DNA of 6,105 bases from Bacteroidota bacterium (GTDB lineage Bacteria; Bacteroidota; Bacteroidia; B-17B0; Aurantibacillaceae): contig CANFQR010000096.1 of the NCBI GenBank assembly GCA_947449125.1, forward strand, positions 1 to 6,105, given 5' to 3'. The position numbers and the translations under genes are program-made. Shown one piece after another: positions 1 to 5,887 of the stretch. Below the pieces are notes generated by a model, which saw only the letters and a list, made by a program, of their open reading frames with translations, did not search any database and was not told where the DNA came from. Every line of letters begins with the position of its first letter. The stretch's first letter is position 1.

Positions 1-1
1 A

Positions 2-673
2 TTGGTAACTCGACTGGATGTACTAGATTTAGATTCCATCGAAAATGCCATTCAACAAGGTATTCAAAAATTCGGAAAAATTGATATTCTGCTAAATAAT
101 GCAGGGTATGGCGCATATGGCCCATTAGAGTCATTCCCAAGAGAACGCGTATTAAAGCAGTTCAATACCAATGTCATTGGGTTGTTGGATGTCACTCGTT
201 CAGTACTTCCACATTTTCGCCAAAATAAAAGTGGTACAATAATCAATGTTTCATCTATGGGTGGTAAGATGACTTTTCCCTTAGGTTCACTCTACCATGG
301 TACTAAATTCGCTGTGGAAGGAATTTCGGAATCATTGAGATATGAAGTCGAACAATTTGGAGGTAAAGTAAAAATAGTTGAGCCTGGCGCAATAGCAACA
401 GATTTTGCAGGTCGTTCATTCGATTTCAATCATAATGAAAACCTAAAAGAATACAATGACATTGTTACTAAAATCACCTCGGTTTTTCCATCAATGATTA
501 AAAACGCATCAAAAACCGATGTGGTTACAAAAGTAATCTATGAAGCAGCAACGGATGGGAAAAACAAACTGCGATACATGGCAGGCAAAGATGCTAAGAT
601 GTATAATTTCATGAACAAATTACTTGGATATAACTTCATAGTAAGTATGAATAAAAAGTTCTTCAAATTGTAA
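2..673 (+). CDS. Classical short-chain dehydrogenase/reductase (SDR), 5' end outside window
   Basis: NAD(P)-dependent oxidoreductase of the classical SDR family; substrate not predictable. The gene is cut by the window edge: the first codon seen is TTG in mid-domain, and the Rossmann TGxxxGxG nucleotide-binding motif must lie upstream. Numbering from that codon, visible landmarks are Asp6 in the strand-4 LDV segment, the NNAG motif at 32-35, catalytic Asn57, the NVSS motif with Ser85, the YxxxK pair Tyr98/Lys102 (13 residues after Ser85, the usual spacing), and the PG turn at 128-129 followed by ATDF. The full catalytic tetrad is thus present and the enzyme should be active. The C-terminal part (about 140-223) is the variable substrate-binding region. 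The protein is expected to be cytosolic. The stop lies only 3 bp before the next gene, so the two are almost certainly co-transcribed. Family assignment is secure; specific function is unknown. Confidence 0.93.
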   Translation: MVTRLDVLDLDSIENAIQQGIQKFGKIDILLNNAGYGAYGPLESFPRERVLKQFNTNVIGLLDVTRSVLPHFRQNKSGTIINVSSMGGKMTFPLGSLYHGTKFAVEGISESLRYEVEQFGGKVKIVEPGAIATDFAGRSFDFNHNENLKEYNDIVTKITSVFPSMIKNASKTDVVTKVIYEAATDGKNKLRYMAGKDAKMYNFMNKLLGYNFIVSMNKKFFKL

Positions 674-676
674 ATC

Positions 677-1171
677 ATGAATCCCGTTATTAAATATTTC
701 AATGGTGAAAGAGCCGAGAGTTACCTTTTCCTGGTATTAGGTATAGTGGGCCTAGTCATAAGTAGTTATTTGTTTTCTCTTAAAGTATCCTCTTATTGGA
801 AAGGATTTGCTATTCCGTTTATAATGGTTTCGGTATTGGAAATAATAGTTGGCATATCTCTTATTTATCGAAGTCCAAAGGATATTATCCGTGTTGAAGA
901 TTATATAAAAAACAAACATCTCAATATCAAGACAGAAGAAATACCTAGAATGGAAAAAGTAATGAAGAACTTTGTAGTTTATCGTTATGTGGAAATAGCA
1001 TTGATATTCATTGGGGCAATTCTTTACTTTGCCTTTTCGAAATCTGACTTTTGGCGGGGTTTGGGATTGGGTTTATTACTACAAGCAAGCATTGTGCTGA
1101 CACTTGATTATTTTGCTGAAAGACGGGGATTTATATACTTAGAATACCTAAATTCAATCAGCCATGAATGA
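677..1171 (+). CDS. Small four-helix membrane protein of unknown function
   Basis: A 164-residue protein with four hydrophobic segments at about 16-35, 43-64, 101-120 and 128-146, joined by a charged loop (65-100) rich in Lys, Glu and Asp. No enzyme motif or signal peptide is visible. The two halves resemble each other: helix 1 runs into FSLKVSSYWKG (33-43) before helix 2, and helix 3 runs into FSKSDFWRG (120-128) before helix 4, which suggests a duplicated two-helix unit. After helix 4 comes a conserved-looking FAERRGFIYLEYL stretch (146-158). I do not recognise a named family, though its overall form is like uncharacterised Bacteroidota membrane proteins. It starts 3 bp after the SDR stop and its last 8 bases overlap the AraC gene start, so translation of all three is likely coupled. 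It may be an inner-membrane partner or target of the SDR/regulator module; that is inference only. Confidence 0.85.
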   Translation: MNPVIKYFNGERAESYLFLVLGIVGLVISSYLFSLKVSSYWKGFAIPFIMVSVLEIIVGISLIYRSPKDIIRVEDYIKNKHLNIKTEEIPRMEKVMKNFVVYRYVEIALIFIGAILYFAFSKSDFWRGLGLGLLLQASIVLTLDYFAERRGFIYLEYLNSISHE

Positions 1172-2072
1172 CCTTTTACATTTAAAGACCATATCCGACC
1201 TCTACAAGTTTTTGAATTTGGGATATGCGCAACATCCTTTAGTGGCGATAGTGGATTTTAGCAAGGCTATAGAATATACAACTGAGGAAATCAGCATTAA
1301 GACTGATTTTTATTCCATCATGTTCAAAAACTATTGCCGTAATCACATTCGTTACGGTAGAAAAACATTCGACTTTCAAGATGGAAGTCTTGTTTGCATT
1401 GCCCCTAATCGTGTGATTACAATTGACAATGATGTTGAATTAAAGGAGGACATGATGGGATGGGGATTGTTCTTTCATCCGGATTTGATCAGAGGTTCGG
1501 CACTAGGCAGTAAAATGAAGGATTACTCATTTTTTTCTTACGAGATGTCGGAGGCCTTGCATCTGTCTGATAAGGAGAAACAATTACTATATGATTGCAT
1601 TTTGAAAATTCAAGGGGAATTGACGCAGAACATTGATAGTTATAGCCAGGGTTTAATTGCATCAAATATTGAGCTGTTGCTTAATTATTGTTCTCGTTAT
1701 TATGGGCGACAATTCATCACACGAAAGAGTGCAAATCTTGATGTTGTCTCAAAAGTGGAAGATGTTTTGAAGGGTTATTTTGAAAATGAGGAAAAAAAAA
1801 ATGAGGGTATGCCCTCCGTTAAATATTTAGCAAACAAAGTGAATTTATCCTCTAGTTATTTGAGCGATCTACTGAAAAGAGAAACGGGATTAAGCGCTCA
1901 GGATCACATCCATTATTTCGTGATTGAACAAGCAAAGAATATCCTTTTGCAAACCAATCAATCAGTTAGTGAAATTGCTTACTCATTAGGATTTGAATAC
2001 CCACAATACTTTAGCAGATTATTTAAGCAAAAGACAGGAAAGACACCTTTGGAATTTAGAAACTTAAATTGA
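1164..2072 (+). CDS. AraC-family transcriptional regulator
   Basis: A 302-residue DNA-binding regulator. The C-terminal AraC/XylS domain (about 200-302) has two helix-turn-helix units: the first around 219-239 (LANKVNLSSSYLSDLLKR), the second around 267-288, with the family signature GFxxxxYFSRLFKxxxGxTPxxFR at 276-299 intact. The N-terminal part (about 10-190) has the look of the cupin-like sensor domain of Bacteroidota AraC proteins, with HPLVAIVDF near the start and GWGLFFHPDLI around 100-110; the ligand is unknown. The ATG at 1164 overlaps the end of the membrane-protein gene by 8 bp, so the regulator is the last gene of the SDR operon and may control the operon itself. A run of ten A (1792-1801) encodes the Lys-rich linker between the two domains; see findings. 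Its target promoter is probably upstream of the window. Confidence 0.95.
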   Translation: MNDLLHLKTISDLYKFLNLGYAQHPLVAIVDFSKAIEYTTEEISIKTDFYSIMFKNYCRNHIRYGRKTFDFQDGSLVCIAPNRVITIDNDVELKEDMMGWGLFFHPDLIRGSALGSKMKDYSFFSYEMSEALHLSDKEKQLLYDCILKIQGELTQNIDSYSQGLIASNIELLLNYCSRYYGRQFITRKSANLDVVSKVEDVLKGYFENEEKKNEGMPSVKYLANKVNLSSSYLSDLLKRETGLSAQDHIHYFVIEQAKNILLQTNQSVSEIAYSLGFEYPQYFSRLFKQKTGKTPLEFRNLN

Positions 2073-2102
2073 TATGTAAGTGTTAATCCATAAACAACTT
2101 AT

Positions 2103-2145
2103 TTGCGCCACACCTAGCTAGAATATTTTAGCTGGTATGGCGCAA
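2103..2145. terminator. GC-rich hairpin between convergent genes, possible bidirectional terminator
   Basis: An imperfect inverted repeat: TTGCGCCACACCTAGCT (2103-2119) pairs with AGCTGGTATGGCGCAA (2130-2145). Sixteen pairs form apart from one C/A mismatch (2111/2137) and one bulged T (2115); the loop is about 10 nt of AT-rich sequence. It lies 30 bp after the AraC stop and about 50 bp beyond the stop of the convergent minus-strand gene, where a shared terminator is expected. Neither side has a clear U-tract, so it is not a textbook intrinsic terminator. It could also be an mRNA 3'-end stabiliser or a copy of a dispersed palindromic repeat. Confidence 0.5.
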
Positions 2146-2197
2146 CAATTAAAGTCGTAAACGTGTCGATTAATTAACAACCTTTAATTTTTAGATT

Positions 2198-2773
2198 TCA
2201 ATTTTTTGTTAAATTTAAATTTTTAGTCCTCTCAATTATATTAATAACCTGCAACTGCTTTGCAATAGCCAGAATCTCCAGTTCCTCAGCATTACCAATG
2301 TTTCCTAAAATTGAACCATTATTTGGTTGCATATAAGCTTCTTTTCTTAATTGCATTGATCGGCTGATATATTTTTCAGCCTCAGAGTTAAGATTATTAG
2401 CAAGGCTTGTAGCATAGTTATCGTTACTTACAGATTTTATAAGATTAATAATATAGCTTCTGTTATCATTTAATTTTTTAGAAGTTTCTTCGGCTATTTT
2501 TTCAGACTCAATTAACTGATTAATTAATAGCTTGTTTTCGTGATAGCTATTTTTAGAATTTAATTTTTCATGATTTGATTTTTTTTGTGAAGTAACATCG
2601 CTTAACGTCTCAGAATTATTATTATTCTGATGAGGTAAATTGTTATAGACAATTCTTGAATTATAATTCGAGTTGTGAGCTATTAAATTGTTACTCTGGT
2701 AGTGTGATTGTGCATTTACAATAACCTGAACTGATAGAGTAAATAATACCGATGTAATAATTGTTGTTTTCAT
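2198..2773 (-). CDS. Exported Asn-rich protein of unknown function
   Basis: I prefer the ATG at 2773 (191 residues) to the TTG two codons upstream. Residues 1-21 form a signal peptide: Lys2, a hydrophobic core, and a VNA/QS cleavage site after Ala21. The mature protein begins with an Asn/Ser/His-rich, probably disordered stretch (22-80, with four Asn in a row at 50-53 encoded by AAT repeats), followed by a helical, coiled-coil-like region (80-185). Within it, 121-175 has the pattern SLANNLNSEAEKY, then QLRKEAY, then NAEELEILAIAKQ, which resembles one unit of the helical repeats seen in tandem in large Bacteroidota proteins; that likeness is from memory of pattern and is unverified. No Cys follows the signal peptide, so it is not a lipoprotein. 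It converges on the AraC gene and stands alone. Likely periplasmic, outer-membrane associated or secreted; no function can be assigned. Confidence 0.8.
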   Translation of the reverse strand: MKTTIITSVLFTLSVQVIVNAQSHYQSNNLIAHNSNYNSRIVYNNLPHQNNNNSETLSDVTSQKKSNHEKLNSKNSYHENKLLINQLIESEKIAEETSKKLNDNRSYIINLIKSVSNDNYATSLANNLNSEAEKYISRSMQLRKEAYMQPNNGSILGNIGNAEELEILAIAKQLQVINIIERTKNLNLTKN

Positions 2774-2800
2774 AATCAATAAGTTTTAAGTAATTAATAA

Positions 2801-2812
2801 TTAGTTAACTAA
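2801..2812. repeat. Perfect 12-bp palindrome upstream of the exported-protein gene
   Basis: TTAGTTAACTAA reads the same on both strands and lies 28 bp upstream of the preferred minus-strand start at 2773. It abuts the only partial minus-strand -7 box (2811-2818). It could be an operator, but in DNA this AT-rich such palindromes also occur by chance. Confidence 0.3.
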
Positions 2813-2842
2813 AATTTAATTTGCTGTATTACTTATTGATAG

Positions 2843-2875
2843 TTGTTTTACCAGCCCTTTCTATAATTAGTTTTG
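2843..2875 (+). promoter_or_regulatory. Candidate Bacteroidota-type promoter for the lemA operon
   Basis: TAGTTTTG at 2868-2875 matches the Bacteroidota -7 consensus TAnnTTTG exactly, and a TTG at 2843-2845 sits 22 bp upstream, within the spacing range known for the -33 TTG element in this phylum. Transcription would begin near 2882 and give lemA a leader of about 200 nt. No other plus-strand box in the region matches as well. The expected chance rate of such a box in AT-rich DNA is not negligible. Confidence 0.42.
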
Positions 2876-3081
2876 GGTATCGGGTATAAGTTGTTTTAAT
2901 TACTTTTTTTTACTTCGTAAAACTAAAAAGGTTATGTTTTTTTAAATTAATTTTATTAACAATGTTTATATCAGACAATTTGAATGTTCTCTATAAATGA
3001 ATTAGAAAATTTGTTAAGATCATTTCAAAGCAACTAGTTTAAAAACTATCTTTACTTAAAATTTTAAAAAGAAATAATAAA

Positions 3082-3636
3082 ATGAAAAAAGGTTTAATAA
3101 TTATAGGCAGCGTGCTTTTTTTAGCGTTTGTTGTTTTTATGATGTACAGAAGTTCTTATAATACCGCAGTAACTTTGCAAGAAAATGTGGATGAAAAATG
3201 GGGCGATGTTGGAGCAACCTATCAACGACGAGCCGATTTAATTCCGCAATTAGTTGCCACTGTTAAAGGTGCAGCAGCAAACGAAAAAGGAATTTTAACG
3301 CAAGTTACCGAAGCCCGCGCTGGTATTGTAAATGCAAAAACTCCGGAGGAAATGGATGTTATGGGTAAAAAAATTAATACCGCCATTAATTTGGCGTTTG
3401 AGGCATACCCTCAAATCCGCTCTACACAAAATTTCAGCGATCTTCAAACTCAATTGGAGGGAACCGAAAACAGAATTTCAGTTGCGCGTCAAAATTATAA
3501 TACAGCTGTTAAAGAATACAACTCACATATTCGTGGATTTTTAAATAGTATGTTTTTAAATAAAGAAACATTTGCTAAAAAAGAAGTATTTAAAGAATCT
3601 GCCGGGTCGGAAAATGCGCCTAAGGTAGAATTCTAA
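3082..3636 (+). CDS. lemA: LemA family membrane protein
   Basis: A 184-residue LemA-family protein, the usual length. A single N-terminal transmembrane helix (about 4-22) precedes a helical-bundle domain with the family's hallmark segments: YNTAVTLQENVDEKW (26-40), RRADLIPQLV (49-58), and LEGTENRISVARQNYN (125-140) following FSDLQ. The first helix acts as an inner-membrane anchor. The molecular function of LemA proteins is not established; they are widespread and often sit beside TPM-domain genes, as here. The ATG at 3082 is the natural start, giving MKK before the helix. Two in-frame TAA stops stand in tandem at 3634-3639, and the next gene starts 11 bp after the first stop, so it is the first gene of a three-gene operon. 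Family call is secure. Confidence 0.95.
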   Translation: MKKGLIIIGSVLFLAFVVFMMYRSSYNTAVTLQENVDEKWGDVGATYQRRADLIPQLVATVKGAAANEKGILTQVTEARAGIVNAKTPEEMDVMGKKINTAINLAFEAYPQIRSTQNFSDLQTQLEGTENRISVARQNYNTAVKEYNSHIRGFLNSMFLNKETFAKKEVFKESAGSENAPKVEF

Positions 3637-3647
3637 TAAACTCTGTT

Positions 3648-4082
3648 ATGCTTACTGCCCGAAATTTTTTTGATAAAGAACAGCAGCAAATGCTGGTTAA
3701 TGCTATTGTTTCGGCAGAATTAAAAACTTCTGGCGAAATACGCTTGCATTTAAATAATTTTTGTTTTGGTAATGAATTAAAAGCCGCACAAAAAGTATTT
3801 GAAAAGTTAAGTATGCATAACACAAATGAGCGAAACGGCGTTTTAATTTATGTTTCCGTTCTAAGTCGAAAAATTGCTGTTTTTGGAGATGAAGGTATTT
3901 ACCAAAAATTAGGTAATTCATACTGGCAAAGTGTAATTGATAATTTGATTTTAAACTTCAAGCAAAATAAAAAAGCAGAAGCTTTATCTGACTGCATTGT
4001 AGAGCTTGGAGAACAATTAGGGAAATATTTTCCTCGAAATAGTAACGATGTTAACGAATTACCTAATACTATTTCATATTAA
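3648..4082 (+). CDS. TPM-domain protein without membrane anchor
   Basis: A 144-residue protein made up almost wholly of one TPM (TPM_phosphatase-type) domain. Matching features are the SGEIRLHL strand (28-35), a helix with FEKLSMHNT (51-59), the ERNGVLIYVSVLSRKIAVFGDEGI core (61-84; the GDEG turn corresponds to GYGLEG in the larger TPM protein downstream), and an amphipathic C-terminal helix (about 90-128). There is no signal peptide and no transmembrane segment, so it is predicted to be cytoplasmic or peripheral. It lies between lemA (11 bp) and the anchored TPM gene (2 bp), and all three are likely translated from one mRNA. TPM domains have been linked to phosphatase activity in a plant thylakoid protein and to photosystem II repair, but the bacterial role is unclear. 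The family is confident; enzymatic activity is not claimed. Confidence 0.9.
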   Translation: MLTARNFFDKEQQQMLVNAIVSAELKTSGEIRLHLNNFCFGNELKAAQKVFEKLSMHNTNERNGVLIYVSVLSRKIAVFGDEGIYQKLGNSYWQSVIDNLILNFKQNKKAEALSDCIVELGEQLGKYFPRNSNDVNELPNTISY

Positions 4083-4084
4083 AC

Positions 4085-4849
4085 ATGCGTAAAATTTTAC
4101 TATTATTATTTTTATTTTTTACAGGATTAATCAATTCTCAAATTGCCGATAGACCTGTTCCTCAGAAACTTTACAATAATCTTTCAAAAGAATTTCCTGA
4201 TTTTTTAAATTCAGATCAGGCGACACAATTAGAAGAAAAATTAGAGCAATTCAGTAATCAAACTTCTAATCAAATTTGTGTTGTTATTGTAGATGATATA
4301 AATGGTCTTGATGCCGCAGATTATGCTACCAGAATAATTAACGAATGGGGTATTGGGCAAAAAGAAGCTAATAATGGCATAGTAATTTTAGTAAAACCTA
4401 CCAATAATGATGGTGGACGAGATTTGTTTATAGCAATAGGGTATGGATTAGAAGGTGCAATCCCCGATTTGGCAACCAAACGAATTCGTGAAAACGAAAT
4501 GAATCCATATTTAAAGAAGGGCGATTATTTCACCGCTTTAGATAAGGGTACAGAAAAGTTAATGCAGCTGGCAAAGGGTGAAATAAACGTGAAAGATTAT
4601 GTGAGGCAGCATAAAAAAGGAAATAAATTAAGTTCCATTATAATAATAATTTTAATAATAGTTTTTTTAATCAGAGCTTTTTTTGGCGGTGGCGGAGGAA
4701 ATACCTATTCAGGAAGTGGAAATAGAACTTATTGGGGTGGTGGTTTTGGAGGCGGTTTTGGTGGAGGAGGCTCTTTTGGAGGAGGCGGTGGTTTTGGCGG
4801 CTTTGGTGGAGGAAGTTCAGGTGGAGGGGGGTCTGGCGGTAAATGGTAA
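4085..4849 (+). CDS. TPM-domain protein with signal peptide, TM helix and Gly-rich tail (YgcG-like)
   Basis: A 254-residue envelope protein. Order of parts: signal peptide 1-18 (MRK plus a Leu/Phe core, cleavage near NS/Q), TPM domain about 29-165 with WGIGQKEANNGIVILV (88-103) and the IAIGYGLEGAIPD signature (116-128), a short basic linker (about 170-181), a transmembrane helix 184-200 of Ile, Leu and Val, and a Gly/Phe/Ser-rich tail 201-254 that ends in Lys-Trp. A Gly-rich tail with terminal Trp is typical of YgcG-like TPM proteins. The predicted topology is TPM domain outside the cytoplasmic membrane with the tail on the inner side. It starts 2 bp after the previous stop, so the two TPM genes are translationally linked. 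The likely role is with LemA in an envelope process of unknown mechanism. Confidence 0.93.
   Translation: MRKILLLLFLFFTGLINSQIADRPVPQKLYNNLSKEFPDFLNSDQATQLEEKLEQFSNQTSNQICVVIVDDINGLDAADYATRIINEWGIGQKEANNGIVILVKPTNNDGGRDLFIAIGYGLEGAIPDLATKRIRENEMNPYLKKGDYFTALDKGTEKLMQLAKGEINVKDYVRQHKKGNKLSSIIIIILIIVFLIRAFFGGGGGNTYSGSGNRTYWGGGFGGGFGGGGSFGGGGGFGGFGGGSSGGGGSGGKW
4685..4846 (+). repeat. Imperfect G-rich coding repeats for the glycine-rich tail
   Basis: Degenerate repeats of GGnGGn broken by TTT (Phe) codons encode blocks such as GGGFGGGFGGGGSFGGGGG at 218-236. The stretch is far richer in G than its surroundings, includes a run of six G at 4826-4831, and is the only GC-rich part of the window apart from the 2103-2145 hairpin. 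Such repeats can change in number by slippage between strains. Confidence 0.8.
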
Positions 4850-4878
4850 TTGATAAATAAACTAACTAAAGTTATAAT

Positions 4879-5337
4879 TTATGATTCGTCCTCATCAAAC
4901 AAATTCTCGCCATTATTCCATTCTGTAGTTATCTGGTTCCAGCATTTTTTTAAACTACCATTAGTGTCTTTGGTGTAGAAGCATAAAATACTTAATGCCG
5001 CATATTGCATTGGATAGGCTTTTAAAATTTCCATATTTTTGATTGTTTCATCAACAGAAATTTTTTCTCTTAAAATAATACGTTGTGCGGTTTCTAAAAT
5101 TAATTTTCTTAATGGGTGATTAAATTTAGCGTCTATCTGCTTTAAAAAATTAATTAAAGCCGCTTTTGAAATATTTTTTTCTGAAGCTTTTTTACAAATC
5201 TCTTCAACTACAGAAAAAACAGCGTTTGGTGATATAGTAATAGCTTCATCAATAAGTTTAACGCATTCAATGTAATCATCGAAAGGAAAATTATCCTCAA
5301 TTTTATCTATAAATTCAAGTTCTTTAATGGTATCCAT
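4879..5337 (-). CDS. Uncharacterised helical cytosolic protein
   Basis: A 152-residue protein I do not recognise. No signal peptide or transmembrane segment is visible, so it should be cytosolic. The sequence is mostly predicted helix: an acidic N-terminus (FIDKIEDNFPFDDYIECV, 9-26), two or three amphipathic helices (26-100, including LRKLILETAQRIILREK), and a helix with YAALSILCFY (112-121) before CWNQITTEWN. It ends in an acidic tail (FDEDES, 147-152). Cysteines at 25, 48, 119 and 132 are not arranged as a metal site. The helix-pair look could fit an alpha-solenoid or immunity-type fold, but nothing supports a specific call. The ATG at 5337 is the only good start. It converges on the TPM operon with only 29 bp between stops and may be co-transcribed with the upstream cold-shock gene (84 bp away). 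Confidence 0.75.
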   Translation of the reverse strand: MDTIKELEFIDKIEDNFPFDDYIECVKLIDEAITISPNAVFSVVEEICKKASEKNISKAALINFLKQIDAKFNHPLRKLILETAQRIILREKISVDETIKNMEILKAYPMQYAALSILCFYTKDTNGSLKKCWNQITTEWNNGENLFDEDES

Positions 5338-5387
5338 AATTTAAAAACCCAAAAGACTAATAACAAAACAAGTTGTAATTTGAATCC

Positions 5388-5419
5388 CTTTATTATTTAA
5401 TTAGCTAAGAGAAATAAAG
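5388..5419. repeat. AT-rich inverted repeat between the two minus-strand genes
   Basis: CTTTATT (5388-5394) and AATAAAG (5413-5419) form a 7-bp stem around an 18-nt loop that contains a TTAGCTAA palindrome (5401-5408). It begins 3 bp past the cold-shock gene stop on the minus strand. It may mark the transcript end, but the stem is AT-only apart from one G/C pair and lacks a following T-tract, so termination is uncertain and the two genes may share a transcript. Confidence 0.25.
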
Positions 5420-5421
5420 TA

Positions 5422-5877
5422 CTAAGTTAATGGTGTAATTTTTATGGCGTTAAAGCCTTTTGGGCCTTTTTCAACTTCAAACGAAACTTTATCTTTTTCT
5501 TTTACTTGCCCAAGCAAACCGTTTACATGAAAGAAAATACTTTCTTGAGATTTTTCATCGCGAATAAATCCGTAACCTTTATTTTCATTAAAAAAACTTA
5601 TGTTTCCTTTTCTTATTAGGTCTGCCGGATCAACAGCAACCTCTTTTTTTGCGCCTAATTGAATGTCTTCAAGATTAAGTTCAACTCTGTTTTTTGGATC
5701 TGGTGGTGTAGAAGATAAATTACCATTTTCGTCAACGTAAGCAAGCATATCTTCAAAACTTTTGCCTTTATTGTTATTGGCTTTTCGTTCTAATTTTTTT
5801 TCTTCTTTTTCTTGTCTCTTTTTTAAACGTTTATTTTCTTTTTCTTTTTTGCTGAATGTAGCTTGCGATTTTGCCAT
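5422..5877 (-). CDS. Cold-shock-domain RNA-binding protein with long basic N-terminal extension
   Basis: A 151-residue protein whose last third (about 89-150) is a cold-shock domain: RNP1 as KGYGFI (100-105), RNP2 as SIFFHV (113-118), then the strands ending FEVEKGPKGFNAIKI. These aromatic residues bind single-stranded nucleic acid, so it likely acts as an RNA chaperone in the cytoplasm. Classical CspA proteins are about 70 residues; here an extra 88 residues precede the domain. Residues 1-39 are very basic and charged (runs of Lys, Glu and Arg, probably a charged helix), and 40-88 form an acidic linker with FEDMLAYVDENG and LNLEDIQLG. Larger Csp proteins of this layout occur in Bacteroidota. 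The ATG at 5877 gives MAKSQ. An exact -7 box lies just upstream, with a possible leader hairpin between it and the start. Confidence 0.93.
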   Translation of the reverse strand: MAKSQATFSKKEKENKRLKKRQEKEEKKLERKANNNKGKSFEDMLAYVDENGNLSSTPPDPKNRVELNLEDIQLGAKKEVAVDPADLIRKGNISFFNENKGYGFIRDEKSQESIFFHVNGLLGQVKEKDKVSFEVEKGPKGFNAIKITPLT

Positions 5878-5887
5878 TATTTAATTT

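Larger units (their letters stand above)
2774..3081. other. AT-rich intergenic region between divergent genes
   Basis: About 308 bp with no credible ORF. It must hold the start signals of the minus-strand exported-protein gene and of the plus-strand lemA operon. Seen here: an exact plus-strand -7 box at 2868-2875 (separate entry), a perfect 12-bp palindrome TTAGTTAACTAA at 2801-2812, a short direct repeat GGGTAT at 2875-2880 and 2882-2887, and a weak AT hairpin TTTTAC/GTAAAA at 2908-2922 next to a T-run. A partial -7 match (TATCTTTA, 3047-3054) lies closer to lemA without a well-spaced -33 box. On the minus strand I find no exact -7 box, only TAAATTTT at 2811-2818. Confidence 0.6.

Noticed and set aside
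64..246. Minus-strand 60-codon open frame inside the SDR gene
   Set aside because: It lies wholly within a gene with intact SDR motifs on the plus strand and has no recognisable features.
2774..2779. TTG codon two codons upstream as the start of the exported protein
   Set aside because: ATG at 2773 gives a standard signal peptide beginning MKTT; the TTG adds only two residues and has no supporting signal.
2901..2940. T-run and TTTTAC/GTAAAA stem as an intrinsic terminator
   Set aside because: The stem has a single G/C pair and a three-base loop, and no gene ends nearby on either strand.
3332..3544. Plus-strand 70-codon frame inside lemA
   Set aside because: Out-of-frame shadow of a well-conserved LemA coding region.
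3620..3921. Two minus-strand frames opposite the first TPM gene
   Set aside because: Antisense shadows of a confident TPM-domain gene, with composition unlike real proteins here.
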